From Strix aluco (taxonomy: Eukaryota; Chordata; Aves; Strigiformes; Strigidae): a DNA stretch of 64,000 nucleotides. Of the stretch, positions 32,901 through 47,214 are shown one piece after another. The notes beneath the pieces were generated by a model that worked only from the letters and a program-made list of their open reading frames with translations, searched no databases and was not told the origin of the DNA. Position 1 is the first letter of the stretch, and the number at the start of each line of letters is the position of its first letter. The stretch is from NCBI RefSeq assembly GCF_031877795.1, contig NC_133957.1:7347651-7411650 (forward strand), in the 5' to 3' direction. The translations under genes and the position numbers were made by a program.

Positions 32901-35150
32901 TTGGGGGAACGTTGGAGCCGCCTCGGAGCACGACGTGGCCGTGACCGCGGGTACAACCCCTTCAAGACCAGAACCTGACCAACACGGGACCTCTTCAGCG
33001 CCACCAACCCCTCCGAGATACCTCCCACCACCCCCGTGGCCCCCAAATATTCCCCGTCGGGTCCCAAAACTCGCGTGCGCGCACACGCCTGGACTAATAA
33101 CCCCATTTTTTTGCCTTAAAACAAGCTCTTTTCTCTCTAATTGACTTCTCCAGTGAAGGATTGTCCTGGGTTGAGCAGGGATGGAGTTCATTTTCTCCAC
33201 AGCAGCTCGTAGGACGTTGCTTTGCGGCCAAAACAGCGCCGAGAACAGGCGGAGGTTTGAGTTTTGCCAAAGAGCGGGTGGGCAAGGGCTCTACGTTTCC
33301 ATCTCCCCCCACCCCAGCGAAGCTGAACAGGTTGGGAGGGGGAACAACCACGTGGAAGACCCCAACCGACCAAAACCCAGCTCCACCTAACACCATTCTC
33401 CACAACAAAAAGAAAAAATGAGGAATTTGGCGGGGTTTAGCTGCCGTTTTTTGTTTGTTTTTTTTAACTGGGGACTTGGCACCGTCCCCGTCGGAGTGTT
33501 CTCTGACTCATCAGTTTATTCTCTTTAATTCCTTTCACTTCTCCTTCGTTACGTGTTTTATCTTGCCCTAAAGTTGCTTTCTCTTCCCCCTTTGTCCTGC
33601 GCAGCCATCGCTGTCGTTAACGATTAATTAATCCAGCCAACACCCAAAGGCGGAACCAGAGGTGGCGGCAGGCAAGGTGGCACTTTGTTGATAAATGGAA
33701 GTCGCTTAGACCCCAAAATCTGACAATTTAACTAGCAAAAAACTTATCTAAAGCCACCTGAGAGCTCCAAGCACCCACCTGTTTGCTGAGGGACTCACTT
33801 AGACCCCAAAATTCCACATTTTCACTAGGAAAAACCTTTTTTCAAGCTACCTGAAAGCTCCCCGCACCCACCTTCTGTTCCCTTAGACCCCAAAATTCCA
33901 CATTTTCACTAGAAAAACCCCAATTTGAAGCTACTTGAGAGCTCCAAGAGCCCACGTGTTCACTGAGGGATTCACTTAGACCCCAAAACCTCACATTTTC
34001 GCAAAAAAACCCCAATTTCAATCTACCGGAGAGCTCCCTGCACCCACCTTCTGTTCCCTTAGACCCCAAAACCTCACATTTTGGCTAAAAAAAACCCCAA
34101 TTTCAATCTACCGGAGAGCTCCCCGCACCCACCTTCTGTTCCCTTAGACCCCAAAATTCCACATTTTCACTAGAAAAACCCCAATTTGAAGCTACTTGAG
34201 AGCTCCACGCACCCACCTGTTTGCTGAGGGACTCACTTAGACCCCAAAATCTCACATTTTCGCAAAAAAAACCCAATTTCAAGCTACCGAAGACCTCCCT
34301 GCACCCACCTTCTGTTCCCTTAGACCCCAAAATCTCACATTTTCACTAGAAAAAACCCAATTTGAAGCTCCTGGCGAGCTCCAAGCACCCACCTGTTTGC
34401 TGAGGGATTTGCTTAGACCCCAAAATCTCACATTTTCGCTAAAAAAAAACCCAATTTCAATCTACTGGAGAGCTCCCCGCACCCACCTTCTGTTTCCTTA
34501 GACCCCAAAATTCCACATTTTCACTAGAAAAACCCCAATTTGAAGCTACTTGAGAGCTCCAAGAGCCCACCTGTTCGCTGAGGGACTCACTTAGACCCAA
34601 AAATCTCACATTTTTGCAAAAAAAAACCCAATTTGAAGCTACCGAAGACCTCCCCGCACCCACCTTCTGTTCCCTTAGACCCCAAAATCTCACCTTTTCA
34701 CTAAAAACCCCCGATTTCACGCTCCCGCAGAGCTCCCCGCACCCACCTGCTCGCTGAGGGCCTCGGGGGCCAGGTCCCACCCGCACGGGCCGTCCCCGTC
34801 GCCGTCCCCGTCGCCGTCCCCCGCCGCCATCGAGGGCTCTGGAACGCCGCGTCGCCGCGTGAGGGGCCGCTCCCGCTGCCCCTTTGCCCCCCCCTCGGCT
34901 CCGTCCCCCCGGTACCCGACTCACTGGGCAGATCCTCCCAGGAGGTGTCGTCGCTGTCGGACGCCCGATCCCCCGTCGAACCGACGTCCCGGCGGCCCTC
35001 GGCCAGAGTCGGGCGCGGCCCGGGGCTGCCGTCGCCTTCATCCCGCGCCGAGGGGCCGCCCTCCTCCTCCTCCTCCTCCTCCTCCTCCTCGCCGGGTCGC
35101 GGCTGCGGGCGAAGCTCTTCCCCCCCCACAGCGCCCTCAGAGTCCATCAT
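397..35150 (-). CDS. RNF213-like: RNF213-like giant AAA+ ATPase / E3 ubiquitin ligase, N-terminal ~3,780 residues (3' end beyond window)
   Basis: Coding exons, 5' to 3' on the minus strand: 35150-34925, 34838-34747, 32868-32719, 32511-32442, 32064-32025, 31581-31420, 31044-30824, 30543-30281, 30010-29805, 29437-29264, 27594-27396, 27105-27041, 26236-26038, 25942-25820, 25742-25644, 24954-24829, 24665-24464, 23094-22915, 21835-21704, 21500-20926, 20502-20337, 20181-19964, 19122-18985, 18696-18517, 15832-14362, 13885-13692, 13533-13378, 12723-9160, 8901-8768, 8658-8563, 7987-7872, 7697-7569, 5107-5043, 4703-4465, 4061-3927, 3497-3351, 2990-2857, 2636-2479, 1992-1789, 590-397. Each is bounded by AG/GT, and consecutive phases join without a stop. 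Family assignment rests on the AAA+ core ([28 protein letters not shown]) and on [10 protein letters not shown] and [10 protein letters not shown], which match RNF213. RNF213 is a cytosolic E3 with a dynein-like AAA+ ring, linked to lipid droplets and to ubiquitylation of intracellular pathogens. The RING/E3 shell is not in the window. Linkage to PSMC4 and SCN1B suggests a paralogue rather than the canonical RNF213 locus (inference). Confidence 0.9.
960..1078. other. AT-rich stretch at the edge of an LTR-like insertion
   Basis: This short AT-rich segment contains repeated TTAAATATAAATT-type sequence and sits inside the intron between exons 397-590 and 1789-1992, immediately before the LTR-like element. 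No coding or RNA feature seen. Confidence 0.4.
1080..1650 (+). mobile_element. LTR-like interspersed repeat, copy 1
   Basis: Non-coding and AT-rich. It shares with 6180-6770 an upstream block (CTAAGGCTGGTTTAAAACCC versus a closely similar block) and a 3' block with GGTGTTGGCCCAACTCT, a TAATAAA/TACTAAAG polyadenylation-like signal and CCCAGTCTGG. The order of conserved blocks and terminal polyA-like signal suggest a solo LTR of an avian endogenous retrovirus. No gag, pol or env sequence is present. Ends are approximate and target-site duplications were not identified. Confidence 0.5.
2230..2476. repeat. 20-bp minisatellite abutting a 5' splice site
   Basis: About 12 copies of a 20-bp unit of the form CAACCCTACGGTGCTCCACC. 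The array runs without a gap into the donor of exon 2479-2636: the last unit reads CAACCCTACTCAC|C on the plus strand. On the coding (minus) strand every unit carries GTAGGGTTG, which resembles a 5' splice site. Confidence 0.9.
5108..5790. other. Intronic sequence without recognised feature
   Basis: First part of the intron between exons 5043-5107 and 7569-7697. The short ORFs on both strands show no family signature, and no repeats are evident. Confidence 0.5.
5790..6085 (+). mobile_element. Possible LTR remnant
   Basis: AT-rich stretch with an AATAAA signal near 5912 followed by ACTGTACTATTTGTGAATCT and a GC-richer tail, an arrangement typical of the R-U5 part of avian retroviral LTRs. No partner copy or coding remnants were found; the ends are uncertain. 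Confidence 0.3.
6180..6770 (+). mobile_element. LTR-like interspersed repeat, copy 2
   Basis: Diverged relative of the 1080-1650 element in the same orientation. The 3' block GGTGTTGGCTCAACTCTGAG is followed by TTAATAAAGC and CCCACAGTCTGG, matching copy 1 in order. It probably represents a solo LTR, non-coding and old. Confidence 0.5.
6960..7400 (+). mobile_element. CR1 LINE 3' fragment
   Basis: Plus-strand CR1 3' end: GGTTTAGTCTGGAGAAGAGG, the GCTGCCCAGGGCAGGGGGGG region, GGTTGAAGAGTCGGGTTGAC, and a terminal GATTCTG-type tail near 7398. It is antisense to the host gene. Other copies in the window are at 17255-17870 (inverted) and 24976-25500. Confidence 0.9.
8281..8520. repeat. 240-bp polypurine tract (GGA/GGGA repeats)
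   Basis: The plus strand is almost purely A and G, made of GGGAGG/GGAGGAAGG permutations with mirror symmetry, in the intron between exons 7872-7987 and 8563-8658. Such tracts can adopt triplex (H-DNA) or quadruplex structure. The stop-free frames across it are composition artefacts. Confidence 0.85.
9160..12723 (-). CDS. RNF213-like: RNF213-like giant exon 28 (3,564 nt, 1,188 codons): AAA3 and AAA4 modules
   Basis: One uninterrupted frame from acceptor CTTTTAG|ATG at 12723 to donor CTCCAG|GTTGG at 9160. AAA3: Walker A GETGCGKT about 302 codons in (near 11820), Walker [13 protein letters not shown] near 11620. AAA4: Walker [14 protein letters not shown] near 10790, Walker [13 protein letters not shown] near 10575. 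Downstream are [28 protein letters not shown] and [13 protein letters not shown], all strongly conserved in RNF213. Both catalytic P-loop lysines and the Walker B acidic pairs are present, so this ATPase core looks competent. Human RNF213 also encodes this core in one exceptionally large exon, and the splice phase agrees. Confidence 0.95.
12724..13377. other. Intron upstream of the giant exon, no recognised feature
   Basis: Single-copy-looking intronic sequence of about 650 bases between exons 27 and 28. No repeat, RNA or coding signal was recognised. Confidence 0.5.
13378..13885 (-). CDS. RNF213-like: RNF213-like exons 26-27, AAA2 module
   Basis: Exon 13692-13885 starts with the second half of the Walker A; spliced to exon 25 it gives [13 protein letters not shown]. 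It continues through [13 protein letters not shown] and [11 protein letters not shown] (Walker-B-like strand, FHID). Exon 13378-13533 ([20 protein letters not shown]) continues the module to a phase-0 junction with the giant exon. In RNF213 structures AAA2 holds ATP in a structural role; whether this copy hydrolyses it cannot be judged here. Confidence 0.85.
13945..14300. repeat. ~20-bp minisatellite
   Basis: About 17 imperfect copies of a 19-21-bp unit close to CTCCCTAAAAGCACAAAAT in the intron that interrupts the AAA2 Walker A codons. The array ends about 60 bases before the exon at 14362. Confidence 0.85.
14362..15832 (-). CDS. RNF213-like: RNF213-like exon 25 (1,471 nt), start of the AAA+ core up to the first half of a Walker A
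   Basis: About 490 residues starting [20 protein letters not shown], at roughly residues 1,402-1,892 of the joined protein. It covers the linker and first (degenerate) AAA module and enters the second. The exon ends in FSEQAGMG, the first half of a P-loop; GKS follows only after splicing to 13885. Another P-loop is not seen within the exon, in line with the first AAA module of the family being nucleotide-free. Confidence 0.85.
16061..16222. repeat. 20-bp minisatellite (8 copies)
   Basis: Eight copies of a 20-bp unit close to CTTGAGAAGCCGGGTCTACC with few substitutions. Immediately followed by an antisense CR1 fragment. Confidence 0.9.
16225..16490 (-). mobile_element. CR1 LINE RT fragment, minus orientation
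   Basis: Minus-strand translation contains CR1 RT motifs ([20 protein letters not shown], and FADDTQLGG, the YADD-box equivalent). 5'- and 3'-truncated. Forms one arm of a head-to-head pair with the plus-oriented CR1 that follows. Confidence 0.9.
16495..16960 (+). mobile_element. CR1 LINE 3' fragment, plus orientation
   Basis: CR1 3' region with GGTTTAGTCTGGAGAAGAGG and the TTGCCCAGGGAAGTGGTTGA block, ending AAATGATTCTGTGATTCT, the diagnostic CR1 terminal repeat (ATTCTGTGAT-like). Antisense to the host gene. Confidence 0.9.
16970..17250 (+). mobile_element. Second CR1-related 3' fragment, different subfamily
   Basis: Similar plan to CR1 3' ends (AAACTGAAAGAGGGTGGATT, then TTGCCCAGGGAAGTT) but clearly diverged from the neighbouring copies; the block resembles the element at 28335-28630. 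It is truncated before the terminal repeat by the antisense CR1 at 17255. Confidence 0.75.
17255..17870 (-). mobile_element. CR1 LINE 3' fragment, minus orientation
   Basis: Begins on the plus strand with three tandem CACAGAATCA units, the complement of the CR1 terminal repeat, then carries the CR1 3' end through to the CACTGGTGAGGCCGCCCCTC block (as complement). It is inverted relative to 16495-16960 and 24976-25500. Confidence 0.9.
17885..18345 (+). mobile_element. Possible solo LTR
   Basis: Contains a TATA-like CCCTATAAATTGTGACCCC, then GAGACCCTCTGAGCTCTCCT and AACGGCCTGTGACCAGCATC, then an AT-rich tail with AATAAATC. This promoter-then-polyA arrangement without coding sequence fits an avian endogenous retroviral LTR. 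Ends are approximate. Confidence 0.4.
18517..20181 (-). CDS. RNF213-like: RNF213-like exons 22-24, conserved segment preceding the AAA core
   Basis: Exons 19964-20181, 18985-19122 and 18517-18696. They encode [19 protein letters not shown] and [16 protein letters not shown], two of the most recognisable non-ATPase signatures of the RNF213 family, and a third acidic segment ([20 protein letters not shown]) before helix-rich sequence. These peptides identify the family independently of the AAA motifs. Confidence 0.85.
19553..19700 (-). mobile_element. Short CR1 3' fragment
   Basis: About 150 bases with TTGGAAAAGACCTTGAAGAT and TCCAGTCCAACCATGAACC, the complement of the CR1 3' terminus; ends with CAAATATTCTGTGATCTT. 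Confidence 0.8.
20337..30010 (-). CDS. RNF213-like: RNF213-like exons 9-21, helical N-terminal arm
   Basis: Thirteen exons between 30010 and 20337 encode a mainly alpha-helical region rich in Leu, Lys and Glu, corresponding by position to the N-terminal stalk/arm that flanks the RNF213 ATPase ring. The 575-nt exon 20926-21500 is the largest. Its donor (TAC|GTACGT) is fixed by phase; alternative GTs a few bases downstream would break the frame. The exon at 25820-25942 uses the acceptor after TTCTCAAG rather than a nearer AG, because only that choice keeps phase and gives [14 protein letters not shown]. Confidence 0.75.
20803..20905 (-). mobile_element. Short CR1 3' fragment next to an exon donor
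   Basis: About 100 bases of CR1 3' terminus in the gene's orientation, ending in CCCTCAGCGCT only about 20 bases from the donor of exon 20926-21500. Confidence 0.85.
21985..22690. repeat. ~62-bp minisatellite with AATAAAG in nearly every unit
   Basis: About 11 units of 58-65 bp, each containing ATAAAGTTTATTCT, GGAGCAGAATTTGGAGGA and a CCCCAAAAACCACAAAAAT-like block. The AATAAAG is on the plus strand, antisense to the host gene. Lies in the intron between exons 21704-21835 and 22915-23094. Confidence 0.9.
23331..23762. repeat. 21-bp minisatellite
   Basis: About 20 copies of a 21-bp unit close to ACCACCTAGGAAACCACAGGG. Stop-free frames across it (repeated GNHRDHL on plus and PWFPRWS on minus) are artefacts of a period divisible by three. 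Confidence 0.9.
24976..25500 (+). mobile_element. CR1 LINE 3' fragment
   Basis: Near-complete CR1 3' segment in plus orientation, from GAGGCCGCCCCTCGATGAGG to TGATGACTCTGGAATTCTGG. Very similar to the inverted copy at 17255-17870 over most of its length, so the pair could base-pair in the pre-mRNA. Confidence 0.9.
26420..27030. repeat. C-rich simple/tandem repeat (plus strand), G-rich on the transcribed RNA
   Basis: About 600 bases of CCCCCCATTTCCCCCCAG-like units, strongly C-biased on plus and therefore G-rich in the minus-strand transcript. Ends a few bases before the donor of exon 27041-27105. i-motif/quadruplex potential. Confidence 0.85.
27700..28300. other. AT-rich intronic stretch, possible decayed repeat
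   Basis: AT-rich sequence inside the intron between exons 27396-27594 and 29264-29437, upstream of a CR1 cluster. Its character resembles the body of the LTR-like elements at 1080 and 6180, but no convincing shared block was found. Confidence 0.3.
28335..28630 (+). mobile_element. CR1-related 3' fragment
   Basis: Contains GAGGCTGGAGGAGGGAGCTC, AACTGAAGGAGGGTGGATTT and GGTTGCCCAGAGACACTGTG, the 3' region of a CR1 subfamily, plus orientation. Confidence 0.8.
28590..29060. repeat. Tandemly duplicated CR1 3'-end segment
   Basis: A block of about 180 bases (CACTGGAAGGGTTCAAGGTC, then GTCTAGTGGAAGATCA, then GTGGCCTTCAAGGACCATCT) is present in two to three tandem copies. It appears to be an internal duplication of the CR1 tail rather than independent insertions. 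Confidence 0.75.
30281..31581 (-). CDS. RNF213-like: RNF213-like exons 6-8, divergent CBM20-like carbohydrate-binding region
   Basis: Exons 31420-31581, 30824-31044 and 30281-30543. The sequence ([18 protein letters not shown], then [11 protein letters not shown], then [19 protein letters not shown]) has the spacing and strand pattern of the N-terminal CBM20 domain of RNF213: an opening beta strand, then a yKYaliN-like strand. Similarity is weak and the match is inferred by position and pattern. CBM20 modules bind glucans in other proteins; whether this copy binds carbohydrate cannot be told from sequence. Confidence 0.5.
32025..34838 (-). CDS. RNF213-like: RNF213-like exons 2-5, disordered N-terminal linker
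   Basis: Four short exons (34747-34838, 32719-32868, 32442-32511, 32025-32064) encode Gly-Asp repeats ([12 protein letters not shown]), then [14 protein letters not shown], then proline-, glutamine- and lysine-rich linker. No domain is recognised. Assignment rests on splice-site quality and perfect phase continuity with the flanking exons. The 40-nt exon (32025-32064) is the weakest call, but skipping it would break phase with the exon at 31420-31581. Confidence 0.55.
32869..33690. other. Intronic sequence without recognised feature
   Basis: Between exon 32719-32868 and the 88-bp minisatellite. Several ORFs of 60-100 codons exist on both strands, but none joins in phase with the gene or shows a known motif. 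Confidence 0.45.
33690..34746. repeat. ~88-bp minisatellite derived from an exon end and its donor
   Basis: About 11 units alternating between two types. Both share TTAGACCCCAAAA and TCACATTTTC-like blocks. One type contains on the minus strand a close copy of CTCAGCGAGCAG|GTGGGTGC, that is, the last 12 bases of exon 34747-34838 plus its donor. The real donor is the first unit of the array. Period alternates about 85 and 93 bp. Confidence 0.9.
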
Positions 35151-35162
35151 GGCCGCCCGGAC
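34925..35162 (-). CDS. RNF213-like: RNF213-like first coding exon: start codon and acidic low-complexity N terminus
   Basis: The ATG lies at 35150-35148, directly followed by a second ATG, in a CpG-rich stretch. The encoded N terminus is acidic and disordered, with a run of about ten glutamates from a GAG/GGA triplet tract, then serine/aspartate-rich sequence ending in [10 protein letters not shown] good acceptor sits just upstream at 35163-35164, so this is probably the second exon of the transcript. Donor GTGAGT at 34924. Exon phase 1 joins the next exon. The glutamate run probably varies in length between individuals. Confidence 0.65.
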
Positions 35163-35264
35163 CTGGGGGGCGGCGGGGAGAGAATTTATCACCAAAACCA
35201 GCAACGGGATGGAAAAAGGGGCGAGGGGCTCGTTTTAGGGAGCGTCAGGGCACCGGAACAGAGA

Positions 35265-35990
35265 TTTCGGGAGAGTTTGGGCTGAGAAACAGCAATTGAA
35301 TGAGATTTGGGGCTCAGAAACACCCACCTGGGGAGCTTTTGGGCTCAGAAACAGCAATTTAGGGAGCTCTGGGGCTCAGAAACAGCGACTCAGGGAGCGC
35401 TTGGCCTGAGAAACACCCACTTCGGCAGCTTTTGGGCCTCCAAAACAGCCTTTTTGGGAGCTTTGGGGCTCAGAAACACCTATTTAGGGATCTTTTGGGC
35501 TCAAAACCAGCAATTTAAAGAGATTTGGGGCTCAGAAACCCCCACCCGGGGAGCTTTTGTGCTAAGAAACAGCAATTTAGGGAGCTCTGGGGCTCCAAAA
35601 TGTCAATATAGGGAGCTTTTGGGCTCAGAAACAGTGACTTAGGGAGGTTTTTGGCTCCAAAGCAGCAATTTAGGGAGCTCTTGGCCCGAGAAACACCCAC
35701 TTCGGCAGCTTTTGGGCCTCCAAAACAGCCTTTTAGGGAGCCTTTGGGCTCCAAAAGACCCATTGAGGGAGCTTTTGGGCTCAGAAACTGCAATTTAGGG
35801 TGGTTTTTAGCTGAGAAACAGCAATTTAGGGAGCTCTGGGGCCCAAAAGTGGCAATTTAAAGAGATTTGGGGCTCAGAACCCCCCACCTGGGGAGCTTTT
35901 GCGCTAAGAAACAGCAATTTAGGGAGCTCTGGGGTCCAACAGACCAACTTAGGGGGTTTTTGGGCTCAGAAACAGGGACTTTGGGAGCTC
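35265..35990. repeat. ~31-bp minisatellite
   Basis: About 22 imperfect units around GGGCTCAGAAACAGCAATTT followed by AGGGAGCTTTT. A larger block around 35395-35480 recurs about 290 bases later (near 35685-35760), showing higher-order duplication. Lies between the probable 5' non-coding exon and the first coding exon of the RNF213-like gene. Confidence 0.85.
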
Positions 35991-36075
35991 TGGGGCTCTG
36001 ACTGGATTTAATGAGCAGAAGTAGCCCCAGGGATGGGAATTTGGGGGGAAGGTGAGAGCAAACGGCGCCACTTAC

Positions 36076-36175
36076 CTGGGAGGAGGCCGGGGCCGAGGGG
36101 CTGCGCAGTGAGGGTGCCCCCCCCGAAGCTGCACCCCAGGACTGTCACCGTGCTCCTTCGCACCCTGAAAAGCCT
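36076..36175 (-). other. RNF213-like: Probable 5' non-coding exon of the RNF213-like gene
   Basis: 100 bases bounded by a strong minus-strand acceptor (pyrimidine-rich, GGTTTTCAG) and a near-consensus donor (CCCAG|GTAAGTGG). If joined to the acceptor at 35162, its reading frame has a TGA before the start codon and no ATG, so it would be 5' UTR. If instead transcription starts here, the upstream tract could be promoter rather than splice acceptor. Confidence 0.5.
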
Positions 36176-36177
36176 CT

Positions 36178-36196
36178 GAAAACCGAAATCGAAAGG
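36178..36196 (+). promoter_or_regulatory. ISRE/IRF-like GAAA triplet (alternative reading: splice acceptor tract)
   Basis: GAAAACCGAAATCGAAAGG contains three GAAA cores spaced by 3 and 2 bases, close to the interferon-stimulated response element layout. It directly abuts the candidate 5' exon, where on the minus strand it also serves as a plausible polypyrimidine tract. Both readings cannot be separated from sequence alone. Confidence 0.3.
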
Positions 36197-36199
36197 TTT

Positions 36200-36790
36200 T
36201 GAGACAAAAAAAGGGGGGGGGGGGGGCGGCTCTTCCTGCCTTTGGGTGGAGGAGGAAATGCCAAGGCCACGGCCCAGGCATCACCCCGGCGGATTGGGGG
36301 GGCAGCGGGGGGGGGCAGCTCCGCTCCTGCCTGGTTTTGGGGGCCCCCCCCCCGCTGTTGGGGACCCCCCTCCCCAATAACCGAGGGGTGGGGGGTCAGG
36401 GCAGAGCCGCTGCCCGGCGATGGGGGGTGTCGGTGGAGCCCCCCGGTCATGGCTGTTGGGGTGGGGGGTGTCTTGGCCGTGGAAGTGGGGGGCACTGGGG
36501 GGGCACTGGGGGAGCCCCCCCGCCCCGCTGCCAGCGATGGGGCGGGGCTGGCGGTGGCGCCTGCGGGGGCCAACACGCGCAAACACGCGTGAACACGCGT
36601 GTGCGCCCGGGCGGGGGGAGGGAAAACCCTCACCCCTTCCCCCACCAGCTCCCTTCCCCCCCCTTGAACCCCCGAAACCAGCAGCGCCCCCCACTGCTCC
36701 CTGTGGCCACGCCCCCTTCCCCATAGCCCCGCCCCTTTCCTGTAAATCACCTGCACTGCTCCCCTGTGGCCACGCCCCCTCCCCACAGCC
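36200..36790. other. CpG-rich intergenic sequence, likely promoter zone of the RNF213-like gene
   Basis: GC- and CpG-rich sequence with G-runs and tandem ACACGCGTG motifs near 36585-36605. Stop-free minus-strand frames run through it but lack codon or family support. No exon could be confirmed. Confidence 0.35.
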
Positions 36791-36794
36791 CCAC

Positions 36795-38660
36795 CCACCC
36801 ATGGCACTGGGAGCACTGGGAGTACGGGGCGAGCACAGGGATCCACACTGGGAGCACTGGGGGTGGCACTGGGAGCACTGGGGCGAGTATGGGATCCCCA
36901 GTAGGAGCACTGGGGGGAACTGGGAGCACTGGGGCGGCACAGGGATCCGCACTGGGAGCACTGGGAAAGCCAGGGGTATGCACTGGGAGCACTGGGAGGG
37001 GCACTGGGAGCATTAGAGAGAGCAAGGGATCCCCAGTAGGAGCACTGGGGGCAACTGGGAGCACTGGGGTGGCACAGGGATCTGCACTGGGAGCACTGGG
37101 AAAGCCAGGGGTATGCACTGGGAGCACTGGGGGGGGTACTGGGAGCATTGGAGAGAGCAAGGGATCCCCAGTAGGAGCACTGGGGGGAACTGGGATTATG
37201 GGGGGAGCACAGGGATCCACACTGGGAGCACTGGGAGGGGCACTGGGAGCACTGGGGCAAGTATGGGATCCCCAGTAGGAGCACTGGGGGGAACTGGGAG
37301 CACTGGGGCGGCACAGGGATCCGCACTGGGAGCACTGGGGGGGGCACTGGGGGGGGCACTGGGAGCACTGGAGAGAGCAAGGGATCCCAGTAGGAGCACT
37401 GGGGGGAGCCAGAGCGCCGCACTGTGTGTACTGGGAGCACTGGGGCAGAACTGGGGGTACTGGGGGAAGCCAGGGAGCGGCACTGGGAGCCGTACTGGGA
37501 GCACTGGGGGGGCACTGGGAGCACTGAGGCGAGTATGGGATCCCCAGTAGGAGCACTGGGGGGAACTGGGAGCACTGGGGCGGCACAGGGATCCGCACTG
37601 GGAGCACTGGGGGGAGCCAGGGATGTGCACTGGGAGCACTGGGAGTGGCACTGGGAGCACTGGAGAGAGCAAGGGACCCCCAGTAGGAGCACTGGGGAGG
37701 ACTGGGAGTACTGGGGCAGCACAGGGAGCCGCACTGGGAAAGCCAGGAGTATGCACTGGGAGCACTGGGAGGAGCCAGGGGGCTGCGTTAGATGTACTGG
37801 GAGAACTGGGGGAAGACAGGGAGCGGTACTGGGAGGGCTGGGGCAGAACGGGGGGGAGCCAGGGAGCGGCACTGGGGGGAACTGGGAGCACTGGGGGAGC
37901 ACAGGGATCCGCACTGGGAGCACTGGGGGGGGGGCACTGGGAGCACTGGAGAGAGCAAGGGATCCCCAGTAGGAGCACTGGGGGGAGCCAGAGCGCCGCA
38001 CTGTGTGTACTGGGAGCACTGGGAGGAGCCAGGGAGCTGCGATAGGAGCGCTGGGGGGAGACGGGCAGCTGTACTGGGAGCACTGGGGCAGAACTGGGGG
38101 TACTGGGGGAAGCCAGGGAGCGGCACTGGGAGCCGTACTGGGAGCACTGGGGGGGCACTGGGAGCCGTACTGGGAGCACTGGGGGGGCACTGGGAGCCGT
38201 ACTGGGAGCACTGGGGGGGCACTGGGAGCCGTACTGGGAGCACTGGGGGGGCACTGGGAGCTGTACTGGGAGCACTGGGGGGGCACTGGGACCTGTACTG
38301 GGAGCACTGGGAGCCGTACTGGGAGCACTGGGGAGAGCCAAGCAGCTGTACTGGGAGCACTGGGGGGCCACTGGGAGCCCTACTGGGAGCACTGGGGGGG
38401 CCACTGGGAGCCCTACTGGGAGCACTGGGGGGGCACTGGGAGCCCTACTGGGAGCACTGGGGGGGCACTGGGAGCCCTACTGGGAGCACTGGGGGGGCAC
38501 TGTGAGCCGTACTGGGAGCAGAGGGGAGGCACTGGGAGCTGTACTGGGAGCACTGGGGGGACTGGGAGCCGTACTGGGAGCTGCACTGGGAGCACTGGGG
38601 AGAGCCAAGGAGCTGTACTGGGAACACTGGGGGGGCACTGGGATCCGCACTGGGACTCCA
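36795..38660. repeat. CACTGGGAG minisatellite between the RNF213-like gene and PSMC4
   Basis: About 1.9 kb built from ACTGGGAGCACTGGG-type units (15-21 bp) with occasional inserts such as GATCCCCAGTAGGAGCACTG. It ends about 50 bases before the PSMC4 promoter motifs. It produces very long spurious ORFs on the minus strand. The motif closely resembles the array in SCN1B intron 2. Confidence 0.95.
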
Positions 38661-38699
38661 TCTCCCATGAGCCCCCGCGGCGGCAGGGGGCGGGGTTTC

Positions 38700-38747
38700 C
38701 GGCTCCTCCGCTGACGTCACTTCCGGCGGCCGCCGCGCGCAGTCACG
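38700..38747 (+). promoter_or_regulatory. PSMC4: PSMC4 core promoter with CRE-ETS composite site
   Basis: TGACGTCACTTCCGG at 38712-38726 merges a full palindromic CRE (TGACGTCA) with an ETS/GABPA site (ACTTCCGG), about 22 bases before the ATG. The region is CpG-rich and TATA-less, as usual for housekeeping proteasome genes. The transcription start site is inferred to lie within this interval. Confidence 0.7.
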
Positions 38748-47133
<8,386 letters not shown>

Positions 47134-47169
47134 CACCTCGGGGACCTTGGGGACACGCCTGTCACCCCC

Positions 47170-47175
47170 AATAAA
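47170..47175 (+). other. PSMC4: PSMC4 polyadenylation signal
   Basis: AATAAA located 37 bases after the stop codon, giving a very short 3' UTR. Confidence 0.8.
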
Positions 47176-47214
47176 CCACAGCACCCCCTCCCTCCCCCAC
47201 ACCCGCCTGCTCCG

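Noticed and set aside
36145-38328. 727-codon open frame on the minus strand, Pro/Ser/Cys-rich
   Set aside because: It runs through the CACTGGGAG minisatellite. Other frames and the plus strand are open as well, the encoded sequence simply repeats the unit, and no splice context or family signature is present.
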